Positions 1-5,404 of a stretch of DNA of 5,893 bases are shown in pieces. Origin of the DNA: Thermoplasmata archaeon (GTDB lineage Archaea; Thermoplasmatota; E2; UBA202; JdFR-43); the NCBI GenBank assembly GCA_003650975.1, contig QMSU01000074.1, positions 1 through 5,893 of the forward strand, in the 5' to 3' direction. How positions within the stretch are numbered: the stretch's first letter is position 1; every line of letters starts with the position of its first letter. Under the pieces are notes generated by a model. That model did no database searches and was not told the DNA's origin. It saw nothing but the letters and a program-made list of their open reading frames with translations. A program made the translations under genes and the position numbers.

Positions 1-410
1 CTGTTTCCATATTCATCGAATGCAATGCCGGGCACAATCACCATCTCCGCCTCCTCCACATCCCGTATTCTCAGAAATGCATCCTTCGGTTCGAGTATGC
101 CATAGGCGCCGGTGGAAAGCTCCTGCCAGTCCCTGACATGGGAGAGCTGCAGGCTGCGATGTTCTCTGTCAACCACAGGAATGAGAATGTCCTTTGTGCC
201 ACAGTATGCCTTCACCAGCCCGTGGGTGTATACCTCGCTTCCAAAGGAGAGGTAGCACGCCACCACCTGTGCATTCAGAAAGGAAGGAAGCGAGGTGAGG
301 GTTGTTATGATGTCGTTGCTCCGCTTGAGCACTTCATATGTGGAGAGCCGGTTTCTCATGCTCCTGAGTTCGGAGCGTAATTTCTCCTTACTCAAGCCCG
401 AGGATATCAT
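1..410 (-). CDS. 5-formyltetrahydrofolate cyclo-ligase family protein (partial, C-terminus off the left edge)
   Basis: This open frame reads leftwards off the window edge, so only the N-terminal part (about 136 residues) is present. It shows the family's opening pattern K-x-x-L-R-x-x-L-x-x-x-R-x-x-L-S, then CYLSFGSEVYT, a GAYGILEP segment, and VIVPGIAFDEYGN, which is the usual lead-in to the glycine-rich substrate loop lying outside the window. Known members use ATP to turn 5-formyl-tetrahydrofolate into 5,10-methenyl-tetrahydrofolate in the cytoplasm. In a methanogen the natural substrate may instead be a tetrahydromethanopterin-type pterin (inference). The start is uncertain. ATG at 410 gives MISSGLSKEKLR, TTG at 395 gives a start just before the conserved lysine, and ATG at 359 would remove the conserved K-x-x-L-R. 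No clear ribosome binding site decides between the first two. Either start overlaps the end of the upstream aminotransferase gene (8 or 23 bases), implying one transcript with translational coupling. Confidence 0.85.
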   Translation of the reverse strand, partial: MISSGLSKEKLRSELRSMRNRLSTYEVLKRSNDIITTLTSLPSFLNAQVVACYLSFGSEVYTHGLVKAYCGTKDILIPVVDREHRSLQLSHVRDWQELSTGAYGILEPKDAFLRIRDVEEAEMVIVPGIAFDEYGN

Positions 411-1464
411 CGATAACTGCGAGCAGTCCCTTCACATCCTGCACCTGCGCATCACCCATATGGGCTATTCTGAAGGTCTTTTCCTTCAGCTCACCGTAGC
501 CATTGGAAATGCGCATGCCGTACTCGTTCATGAGCCGCTCATTGAGCTCTTTCACTGATATACCTCTGGTATTTTCGATGCAGGTAAGTGTTTTTGATTC
601 GTATCCCCTCTCAGGATAGGTATCAAAGTGTGTGCGTGCCCACTTCTGCACAATTGCTGCCATGCGCTCATGACGCGCAAACCGGTTTTCCAGGCCTTCC
701 TCATTTAATATGTAGTCAAGCTGTCTGTCGAGAGCAAACAGATGGGGGATGGCGGGTGTCACCGGCGTCTGGCTCCTCTGGTAATATTTGTGCATGATGT
801 TGAGGTTGAAGTAATAACTCCGCGGGGGAACTTCCTTTGCCCTCTCAAGAAGACGTTCGCTCACCGGGGAAACTGCAAGTCCCGAGGGGAGGGCAAAACA
901 TTTCTGCAGTCCGGCAAGACACATGTCAATACCGAGTTTGTCAACCTCTATTTTCACACCGGCCATGGCCGAAACCGCATCAACAAACAGAAAGACATCG
1001 TCATATTCCTTCACCACCTCCGCTATTTCCTTCAGCGGATTCATGGTGCCCGTTGATGTTTCATTGAAGACAAGCGTGACCGCATCGTACTCCCCGGTAT
1101 CCAGTTTCTCCCTCACCATCTCCGGCTTGATTGCCTTGTTCCACTCAATGGAGAGTGCATCGCACGGCACACCATTGTATGCGGTTATCTGGTGCCATCG
1201 CTTGGAAAAGGCGCCATTCACCAGATTCAAACATTTTTTCTTGACGCCGTTGGTCACCGCCGCCTCCATTGCTCCTGTGGCAGATGACGAGAAAATGAAT
1301 ACAGGATTTTCGGTGTACAGAAGTCGCTTCAACTTTTCCTGTATGCTGTCAAAGAGCTGGGAAAACTCCTTTGAGCGATGATGCAGCTGCGGTGTGGCAA
1401 GCGCCTGCAGGTTCTCCGTTTCCACTTCAACCGGGCCAGGGGTAAACAGTCGGTGGTGTCTCAT
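388..1464 (-). CDS. class V PLP-dependent aminotransferase (alanine-glyoxylate / phosphoserine / aspartate aminotransferase group)
   Basis: A complete 358-residue fold-type I PLP enzyme of the class V group, a normal length for the family. The N-terminal FTPGPV (7-12) is the typical opening. SSSATGAMEA (59-68) is the cofactor phosphate loop, VDAVSA (161-166) carries the aspartate that pairs with the PLP ring nitrogen, and GLQKCFALPSG (185-195) holds the Schiff-base lysine K188. TPVTPAIP (233-240) and FRIAHMG (331-337), with the substrate carboxylate-binding arginine R332, follow. Relatives include serine-pyruvate and alanine-glyoxylate aminotransferases and a broad-specificity methanogen enzyme reported to act on aspartate and phosphoserine. 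Sequence alone does not settle the substrate; a role in serine or aspartate metabolism is an inference. The ATG at 1464 has no ribosome binding site but a TATA-like box 25 bases upstream. It is cotranscribed with, and overlaps, the cyclo-ligase gene, which hints at a link to one-carbon metabolism. Confidence 0.9.
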   Translation of the reverse strand: MRHHRLFTPGPVEVETENLQALATPQLHHRSKEFSQLFDSIQEKLKRLLYTENPVFIFSSSATGAMEAAVTNGVKKKCLNLVNGAFSKRWHQITAYNGVPCDALSIEWNKAIKPEMVREKLDTGEYDAVTLVFNETSTGTMNPLKEIAEVVKEYDDVFLFVDAVSAMAGVKIEVDKLGIDMCLAGLQKCFALPSGLAVSPVSERLLERAKEVPPRSYYFNLNIMHKYYQRSQTPVTPAIPHLFALDRQLDYILNEEGLENRFARHERMAAIVQKWARTHFDTYPERGYESKTLTCIENTRGISVKELNERLMNEYGMRISNGYGELKEKTFRIAHMGDAQVQDVKGLLAVIDDILGLE

Positions 1465-1485
1465 GAAAGGGATAAGAAAAATTTG

Positions 1486-1493
1486 TACTTAAA
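1486..1493 (-). promoter_or_regulatory. TATA-like box for the aminotransferase operon
   Basis: On the minus strand this reads TTTAAGTA within an A/T-rich stretch (CATTTAAGTACAAATTT). Its centre lies about 25 bases before the A of the aminotransferase ATG at 1464. In archaea transcription starts about 25 bases after the box centre, so the transcript should begin at or within a few bases of the ATG. No GGTG or GGAG motif stands before the ATG, which agrees with a leaderless or nearly leaderless message. Confidence 0.5.
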
Positions 1494-1674
1494 TGTTTTT
1501 GAGAGTCCGAGGTGCGGTTACCTCCTGTTTGAAGGGATTTTTCATCGATACCAGCCACATTTGACATTTTTGCAGCCATTTCCATATCGCAGTTCCGCTT
1601 CTCTTCACGAACATGTGAATGGCCATCACAACATCTTCAAGGAGAGGTTGCGGAGGCAGAGGAACACATAGCAC
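1489..1674 (-). pseudogene. possible relic of a transposase N-terminal region
   Basis: This minus-strand frame of up to 61 codons contains FVKRSGTAIWKWLQK, which resembles the helix-turn-helix end of DDE transposases, where a K-R-S-x-x-x-I-W-K-W-(L/V/I)-Q-(K/R) pattern precedes the catalytic domain. After that motif the similarity appears to continue better in another frame (SNVAGIDEKSL), as a frameshifted remnant would. There is no convincing start codon or ribosome binding site, no catalytic domain, and I saw no terminal inverted repeats. The frame runs into the promoter of the aminotransferase. The family resemblance is from memory of motif shape and may be chance; the region may simply be non-coding spacer. 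Confidence 0.27.
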
Positions 1675-1738
1675 AATTTCAACCGGACTCTTTTTCCAAT
1701 AACAATGGATTTTTCCTTCGATATGCGTTTAAGCAATT

Positions 1739-1773
1739 GCATCGGAAAATTTCACTAAGTTGCCGGCATCGGA
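1739..1773. repeat. direct repeat GCATCGGA, possible operator
   Basis: The octamer GCATCGGA occurs at 1739-1746 and again at 1766-1773, with starts 27 bases apart on the same strand. The second copy ends 13 bases before the TATA box of the glutaredoxin-Suf cluster, a typical position for an archaeal activator site. The spacing is near but not exactly an integral number of helical turns (about 2.6). A binding role is an inference, and an 8-base repeat this close could occur by chance. Confidence 0.3.
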
Positions 1774-1786
1774 CACTCAGCGACAG

Positions 1787-1795
1787 ATATAAAAA
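1787..1795 (+). promoter_or_regulatory. TATA box of the glutaredoxin-Suf cluster
   Basis: ATATAAAAA is a near-consensus archaeal TATA box in otherwise GC-rich sequence. A start about 25 bases downstream (around 1816) would leave a leader of about 20 bases that still contains the GGTGAG ribosome binding site of the glutaredoxin gene. No other equally good box is seen before the genes up to 5175, so it may drive the whole cluster. Confidence 0.65.
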
Positions 1796-1835
1796 GGATG
1801 ATGTCATTGCCCACCCACGCAAGGTGAGAAAAACC

Positions 1836-2129
1836 ATGTGCAAGGGAATGAAACAGATGGAAGGCGAGCACCGGGGTGACGTGAAACTGTACGCTCTCAG
1901 CACGTGTCTGTGGTGCCGGAGAACCAGAAGATTGCTCGACACACTCGGGGTTGCGTACCGTTATGTGGAGGTGGATCTTCTCGATGAGGAGCAGCAGCGG
2001 CGTGCCATAGAGCATATCAAAAAGTACAATCCGCTGGGCTCCTTCCCCACCATGGTGGTAAATGACGCCATTCCCATCATGGGATACAAGGAGAAGAAAA
2101 TAAAGGAGGTGCTTGGCTTTGTCGATTGA
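1836..2129 (+). CDS. glutaredoxin-like protein with CLWC active site
   Basis: A 97-residue thioredoxin-fold protein of the glutaredoxin/NrdH-like group. VKLYALSTCLWCRRT (16-30) gives the first strand and the active-site pair C24 and C27 (CLWC in place of the common CPYC). YRYVEVDLL (41-49) is the second strand. GSFPTMVV (68-75) has the cis-proline P71, and IMGYKEKKIKEVL (81-93) is the C-terminal helix region. The ATG at 1836 was chosen because GGTGAG ends seven bases before it and because it sits just downstream of a TATA box; the frame is open further upstream, but that part lies across the promoter. Later in-frame ATGs at 1848 and 1857 are possible. The gene overlaps the next one by 11 bases. 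That neighbour is a ferredoxin-dependent disulfide reductase, so it is the likely electron donor, in place of glutathione, which methanogens generally lack. Targets may be the Suf proteins or other cytoplasmic disulfides (inference). Confidence 0.9.
   Translation: MCKGMKQMEGEHRGDVKLYALSTCLWCRRTRRLLDTLGVAYRYVEVDLLDEEQQRRAIEHIKKYNPLGSFPTMVVNDAIPIMGYKEKKIKEVLGFVD
2104..2111 (+). promoter_or_regulatory. ribosome binding site that fixes the disulfide reductase start
   Basis: AGGAGGTG lies inside the end of the glutaredoxin gene. It stands seven bases before the TTG at 2119 but only one base before the TTG at 2113. The spacing therefore favours 2119, giving a protein that begins MSIEIQ. Confidence 0.7.
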
Positions 2130-2628
2130 GATACAGGAATCCGATATCGATCGGCTGTACGGGGTGCTCAAAGAGGCAGCAGAAAAATCGGGATATTATC
2201 TCAACCCGGATGAGGAAATGACGCGCGAGCTGGTGCGGGGGTTACTCATCAATGAACAGCGGTATGGCTATCGGGCATGCCCCTGCCGTCTGGCATCCGG
2301 AAAAAAAGAAGATGACATGGACATCATCTGCCCCTGCGATTACCGGGACGCTGACCTCAGCGAGTACGGTACCTGCTACTGCGGTCTCTATGTGTCGCAG
2401 GAGGTGGCAGAGGGAAAGAAAAGCATGGAATCCATCCCCGAGCGCCGCCCTCCCGAAAAGGAGCGACGGCGGCACAGAATGCCAGGAGGATTCCCCATCC
2501 TTCCCACACATCCCCGCATTCTCGTATGGAGGTGCAGGGTGTGCGGGTATCTGTGCGCTCGTGAGGAGCCGCCGGAGAAATGCCCCATCTGTGGCGTGGG
2601 ACGGGAACGCTTCGAGCAGTTCGGATAA
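2119..2628 (+). CDS. ferredoxin:thioredoxin (disulfide) reductase catalytic domain fused to a rubredoxin-like domain
   Basis: A 169-residue two-domain redox protein. Residues 1-105 match the catalytic beta chain of ferredoxin:thioredoxin reductase, with cysteine pairs C54-P-C56, C71-P-C73 and C86-Y-C88. By alignment with the plant and cyanobacterial enzyme, C54, C71, C73 and C86 should bind a [4Fe-4S] cluster and C56 with C88 should form the active disulfide. After a charged linker rich in arginine, glutamate and proline (about 107-122), WRCRVCGY (137-144) and CPICGVG (155-161) form a rubrerythrin-type rubredoxin site with ligands C139, C142, C155 and C158. Similar fusions are known from methanogens as ferredoxin:disulfide reductases. 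The middle residue of the last pair is Tyr where plant enzymes have His. The TTG at 2119 is preferred over 2113 on ribosome binding site spacing. It probably passes electrons from ferredoxin to the glutaredoxin encoded just upstream (inference). No variable (alpha) subunit gene is present. Confidence 0.92.
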   Translation: MSIEIQESDIDRLYGVLKEAAEKSGYYLNPDEEMTRELVRGLLINEQRYGYRACPCRLASGKKEDDMDIICPCDYRDADLSEYGTCYCGLYVSQEVAEGKKSMESIPERRPPEKERRRHRMPGGFPILPTHPRILVWRCRVCGYLCAREEPPEKCPICGVGRERFEQFG

Positions 2629-2637
2629 CGGGATACC

Positions 2638-3384
2638 ATGAAAATACTCTCACTGAAACAGGTGAATCTTTCCCTCAACGGCAGAAAAATACTGCAGAAC
2701 CTCTCCATGGATTTCTGGAAGGGGAGGGTACATGCAGTGGTTGGCCCCAACGGCGCAGGAAAGTCAACGCTTGCCGCCACCGTCATGGGGCTCGAGGGGT
2801 ACCGGAAGGTGAGAGGGGAAATTCTCTTTGAGGGAGAGTCCATCACCAATATGGGTATCGAGGAGCGGGCCAAAAGGGGCATCACCCTCGCATGGCAGGA
2901 ACCGGCACGCTTCGAGGGCCTCACGGTGGAAACCTTTATCAGGGCATCGGCAAGGGAGAAGAGCGATGCGGAGATACAGAGGGTGCTGCAGGTGGTGGGA
3001 CTGAACCCCGATGAATACCGGAACCGGGCCGTTGACCGCACGCTCAGCGGGGGCGAGCGGAAAAAAATAGAACTCGCATCCATACTTGCCATGCGGCCAA
3101 AACTGGTGCTGCTGGACGAACCGGATTCGGGCATTGATGTGGCATCTCTTGAGAACATCTTTGAGGCCATCCGTGTGCTGCGAAAGGACGGCACCACGGT
3201 GGTTCTCATCACCCACAGCCTTGCGGTACTCGCACAGGCAGAGCATGCGTTTTTGATATGCGACGGAACCCTCATAGAGGAGGGTCCCATGGAGCAGATA
3301 AGACCCTATTTTGAGGACAAATGTATTCCCTGCAATCATAAGAACATTCCTGAAATCGAAGGTGAGGAACATGGAGATGAGTGA
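2638..3384 (+). CDS. sufC: Fe-S cluster assembly ATPase SufC
   Basis: A 248-residue ABC-type ATPase without membrane segments, matching SufC. It shows Walker A GPNGAGKST (36-44), Q-loop Q87, the signature LSGGE (136-140), Walker B LVLLDE (156-161), the D-loop SGID (164-167) and the switch histidine H193. The run LLDEPDSGID is characteristic of SufC. SufC binds SufB (or SufBD) in the cytoplasm and uses ATP to open the scaffold for Fe-S cluster building. The tail carries a C229-x-x-C232 pair followed by N-H, a possible metal or redox site I cannot assign. The ATG lies nine bases after the stop of the disulfide reductase gene, with only a weak GGGAT motif before it, so translation may be coupled. 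The end overlaps sufB by 14 bases. Together the pair forms a minimal SufBC system. Confidence 0.95.
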   Translation: MKILSLKQVNLSLNGRKILQNLSMDFWKGRVHAVVGPNGAGKSTLAATVMGLEGYRKVRGEILFEGESITNMGIEERAKRGITLAWQEPARFEGLTVETFIRASAREKSDAEIQRVLQVVGLNPDEYRNRAVDRTLSGGERKKIELASILAMRPKLVLLDEPDSGIDVASLENIFEAIRVLRKDGTTVVLITHSLAVLAQAEHAFLICDGTLIEEGPMEQIRPYFEDKCIPCNHKNIPEIEGEEHGDE

Positions 3385-4291
3385 ACTTCTTAAAGAGCTC
3401 AACATGGATGAGGCCCTCCGTGATCCGGATACCGCTCACCTGGTCATCGAGCGCAACCGGGTGGTGAGTTCCCACTGGGTACAGGGACTCGAGGTGAAGA
3501 CAGAGGAAATTGAGAACGGCGTGGAGGTGTCCGTGAGGGTGAGGGAGGGAACGGTCATCACCAAACCGGTGCATTTCTGCTTCGGTGTCACCCATAAAAG
3601 AGCGCTTCAGCGCATCGTGATGCACGTCCATGTGGAACGGGGGGCAAAAATTGCCGTGCTTTCTCACTGCATGTTCCCCAAGGCAGAGGATATCACCCAC
3701 GTGATGGAAGCGGATATCACCCTCGATGAGGGAGCATCCTACGTGTACCGGGAAAAGCACATCCACAGCCCCGATGGAGGCATCGAGGTGTACCCCAGGG
3801 CAACAATCACCCTCGGAAAAAGGGCACGGTTTGCCACTGAATTTGAACTGATACAGGGGAGAGTGGGAAAAATCGACATTGACTATGCGGTCACCTGCGG
3901 GGAGGAGAGCACCATGGAGATGATGACAAAAATCAGCGGAAGGGGAGATGACGACATAAAAATCAGGGAAACAGGCTATCTTGTGGGCGAACGGGCGAGG
4001 GGTGTGCTCACCTCACGTGTGGCAGTCCGGGAGCATGCCACTGCCGAGGTGTATAGCAAACTTGTGGCCACGGCACCCTATGCCCGGGGGCATGTGGACT
4101 GCCATGAAATCGTGCAGGACCAGGGCGTTGCCACTGCGGTGCCTGTGGTGGAGGTGAAGCATCCCAAGGCCCACGTGACCCACGAGGCGGCCATCGGAAG
4201 CGTTGATACCAAACAGCTGGAAACCCTCATGGCGCGGGGGCTTTCCGAGGAAGAGGCAGTGGAATTCATCATCCAGGGACTTTTGAGCTGA
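3371..4291 (+). CDS. sufB: Fe-S cluster scaffold SufB (short archaeal SufB/SufD-type)
   Basis: A 306-residue SufB/SufD family protein of the short form usual in methanogens (bacterial SufB is about 490 residues, with an extra N-terminal region). The middle is the parallel beta-helix core, rich in alternating hydrophobic strands. The C-terminal part has GHVDCHEI (240-247), VVEVKHPKAHVTHEAA (259-274) and LMARGLSEEEAVEFIIQGLL (286-305). These match the E. coli SufB segments holding C405 and H433/E434, so C244, H271 and E272 are the expected functional residues for sulfur acceptance and cluster building. It should form a homodimer with two SufC, because no sufD is seen here. Start: GGTGAGG lies four or five bases before ATG 3371; ATG 3377 is also possible. 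The gene starts inside the sufC end, so translation is probably coupled. How sulfur reaches it is unclear, as no SufS, SufE or SufU gene lies nearby in the window. Confidence 0.93.
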   Translation: MEMSELLKELNMDEALRDPDTAHLVIERNRVVSSHWVQGLEVKTEEIENGVEVSVRVREGTVITKPVHFCFGVTHKRALQRIVMHVHVERGAKIAVLSHCMFPKAEDITHVMEADITLDEGASYVYREKHIHSPDGGIEVYPRATITLGKRARFATEFELIQGRVGKIDIDYAVTCGEESTMEMMTKISGRGDDDIKIRETGYLVGERARGVLTSRVAVREHATAEVYSKLVATAPYARGHVDCHEIVQDQGVATAVPVVEVKHPKAHVTHEAAIGSVDTKQLETLMARGLSEEEAVEFIIQGLLS

Positions 4292-4293
4292 GA

Positions 4294-5175
4294 ATGAGCC
4301 CGAAGAATACCAGGGAAACAGGGCATCCCGGTGCACAGGTGCAGAGGCAATGGAAAAAGGGAAATGAAGGAGAGGCATCCCGTCTCTTTCAGCACATCAT
4401 CTATTCTCACTATCGCCTCCATGCCCGCTCATTTCCCTGGAGGGACCACATCACCCCCTACCGGGTGCTGGTATCGGAGTTCATGCTCCAGCAGACACAG
4501 ACCGCCCGGGTGGTGGAGAAATTTGAACCCTTCATTGCGGCATTTCCGGATTTCCAGAGCCTTGCTGATGCATCCCTCCACGACGTGCTGCGGATGTGGC
4601 AGGGCCTCGGATACAACCGTCGTGCCAGAGCCCTCAAAGAGGCGGCGGAGGCGGTGGTTTCTCATCATGACGGTGCACTTCCCTCCGATGGACGGGTGCT
4701 GAGGGGGTTGCCCGGTATTGGGCCATATACCGCTGCGGCCATCTGCGCCTTTGCCGTCAATAAGCCGGTGGTGATGATTGAGACAAATATCCGCACGGTG
4801 TTCATCCATTTTTTCTTTCCCGATGAGGGGAAGGTGACCGATGCGGCCATTCGTCCCATTGTGGAGCGCACCATGGATGCGGCCCACCCGCGCGAATGGT
4901 ATTATGCACTCATGGATTATGGAGTCACGCTGAAACAGCACCACCACAACCCCGGCAGAAGAAGTGCGCACCATCGGAGACAGAGCCCCTTTCAGGGTTC
5001 TGACCGCCAGCTACGGGGCATGATTTTGAAAATACTTGTGCAGCATTCCAGCATGGAGAAGGCCGAACTCGTGAAGGCACTCGGCGCATCACCATCACGG
5101 TTCCATCGCATCATCTCGGCACTCGAGCGTGAGGGGCTGGTGAAACAGGAAGGAGATGTGGTGCGGGTGGCATAG
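4294..5175 (+). CDS. MutY-like A/G-specific adenine glycosylase (HhH-GPD family) lacking the Fe-S cluster
   Basis: A 293-residue helix-hairpin-helix base-excision glycosylase. FPWRDHITPYRVLVSEFMLQ (47-66) and the following QTQT carry the MutY opening, with E62 at the place of E. coli catalytic E37. WQGLGYNRRARAL (102-114) and the hairpin LPGIGPYTAAA (139-149) follow. IETNIRTVF (162-170) stands where MutY has LDGNVKRVL, so a glutamate (E163) sits in place of catalytic D138. The usual C-terminal C-x6-C-x2-C-x5-C cluster is absent: the only cysteine is C151, and that zone reads NPGRRSAHHRRQSPFQGSDR (219-238). The end (about 240-293) resembles a winged-helix DNA-binding domain. The expected role is removing adenine opposite guanine or 8-oxoguanine, but specificity is not proven. 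ATG 4294 starts two bases after the sufB stop with no clear ribosome binding site. The first 25 residues are polar and poorly family-like, so the true start could be GTG 4339. Confidence 0.85.
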   Translation: MSPKNTRETGHPGAQVQRQWKKGNEGEASRLFQHIIYSHYRLHARSFPWRDHITPYRVLVSEFMLQQTQTARVVEKFEPFIAAFPDFQSLADASLHDVLRMWQGLGYNRRARALKEAAEAVVSHHDGALPSDGRVLRGLPGIGPYTAAAICAFAVNKPVVMIETNIRTVFIHFFFPDEGKVTDAAIRPIVERTMDAAHPREWYYALMDYGVTLKQHHHNPGRRSAHHRRQSPFQGSDRQLRGMILKILVQHSSMEKAELVKALGASPSRFHRIISALEREGLVKQEGDVVRVA

Positions 5176-5340
5176 GATTGCCCCGTTATCAACAACGTCA
5201 CTGTTCAATGGCATGGACTCACAGGGAAATACTGCAGTGTGGACCTGCCATTCCTGGAACCGGTGGGGATTCATATGTAGTGCGGCTGGCAGAACATACG
5301 CGACCCGGCGGATGGACTCTCCAATCTGCGCACGCAAAGG

Positions 5341-5349
5341 TTATTAAAT
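5341..5349 (+). promoter_or_regulatory. TATA box of the rubredoxin gene
   Basis: TTATTAAAT follows a purine-rich CGCAAAGG that fits a transcription factor B recognition element. A start near 5370 would give a leader of about 35 bases containing the ribosome binding site. This means the rubredoxin gene probably has its own transcript, although read-through from the Suf cluster is possible. The rest of the 229-base gap after the glycosylase gene (5176-5340) holds nothing I can recognise. Confidence 0.5.
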
Positions 5350-5390
5350 CTCCCAATATTCATAGGTATTCTCCCAAAAAGGAGCGTATG

Positions 5391-5400
5391 AGGAGGTGAT
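5391..5400 (+). promoter_or_regulatory. perfect ribosome binding site of the rubredoxin gene
   Basis: AGGAGGTGAT is the full complement of the conserved 3' end of archaeal 16S rRNA and lies four bases before the ATG at 5405. It is the strongest such site in the window, suggesting high expression of rubredoxin. Confidence 0.85.
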
Positions 5401-5404
5401 CATA

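Larger units (their letters stand above)
1465..1835. other. divergent intergenic region
   Basis: About 370 bases separate the minus-strand aminotransferase operon from the plus-strand glutaredoxin-Suf cluster. It holds, from left to right, the aminotransferase TATA-like box (1486-1493), a small inverted repeat GAGGT/ACCTC with a six-base loop near 1509-1524, the possible transposase relic, an A/T-richer stretch (about 1675-1760), an 8-base direct repeat (1739-1746 and 1766-1773), and the TATA box and ribosome binding site of the plus-strand cluster. I see no RNA gene and no convincing intact coding region. Confidence 0.6.

Noticed and set aside
923..1381. Plus-strand open frame of 152 codons inside the aminotransferase gene
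   Set aside because: It is antisense to a clear PLP enzyme with intact catalytic motifs and has no recognisable domain or ribosome binding site.
1509..1524. Inverted repeat GAGGT/ACCTC upstream of the aminotransferase promoter
   Set aside because: Five pairs are too few to claim an operator without conservation data. It is mentioned only as part of the intergenic description.
1378..1671. Plus-strand open frame of 97 codons spanning the aminotransferase start and the intergenic region
   Set aside because: It runs antisense through the aminotransferase promoter and N-terminus, with no ribosome binding site or family resemblance.
2388..3290. Long 300-codon open frame on the minus strand across the disulfide reductase and sufC genes
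   Set aside because: It is antisense to two well-supported genes, has a serine/arginine-rich composition typical of a shadow frame, and shows no family motif.
5176..5280. Frame open for 34 codons after the TAG stop of the glycosylase gene, raising pyrrolysine read-through
   Set aside because: The glycosylase already ends with a complete winged-helix-like domain, a second TAG follows at 5278-5280, and the extension has no recognisable homology. A short open stretch here is expected by chance.
5178..5399. Plus-strand open frame of 73 codons between the glycosylase and rubredoxin genes
   Set aside because: It covers the rubredoxin promoter, lacks a ribosome binding site and has no recognisable motif.
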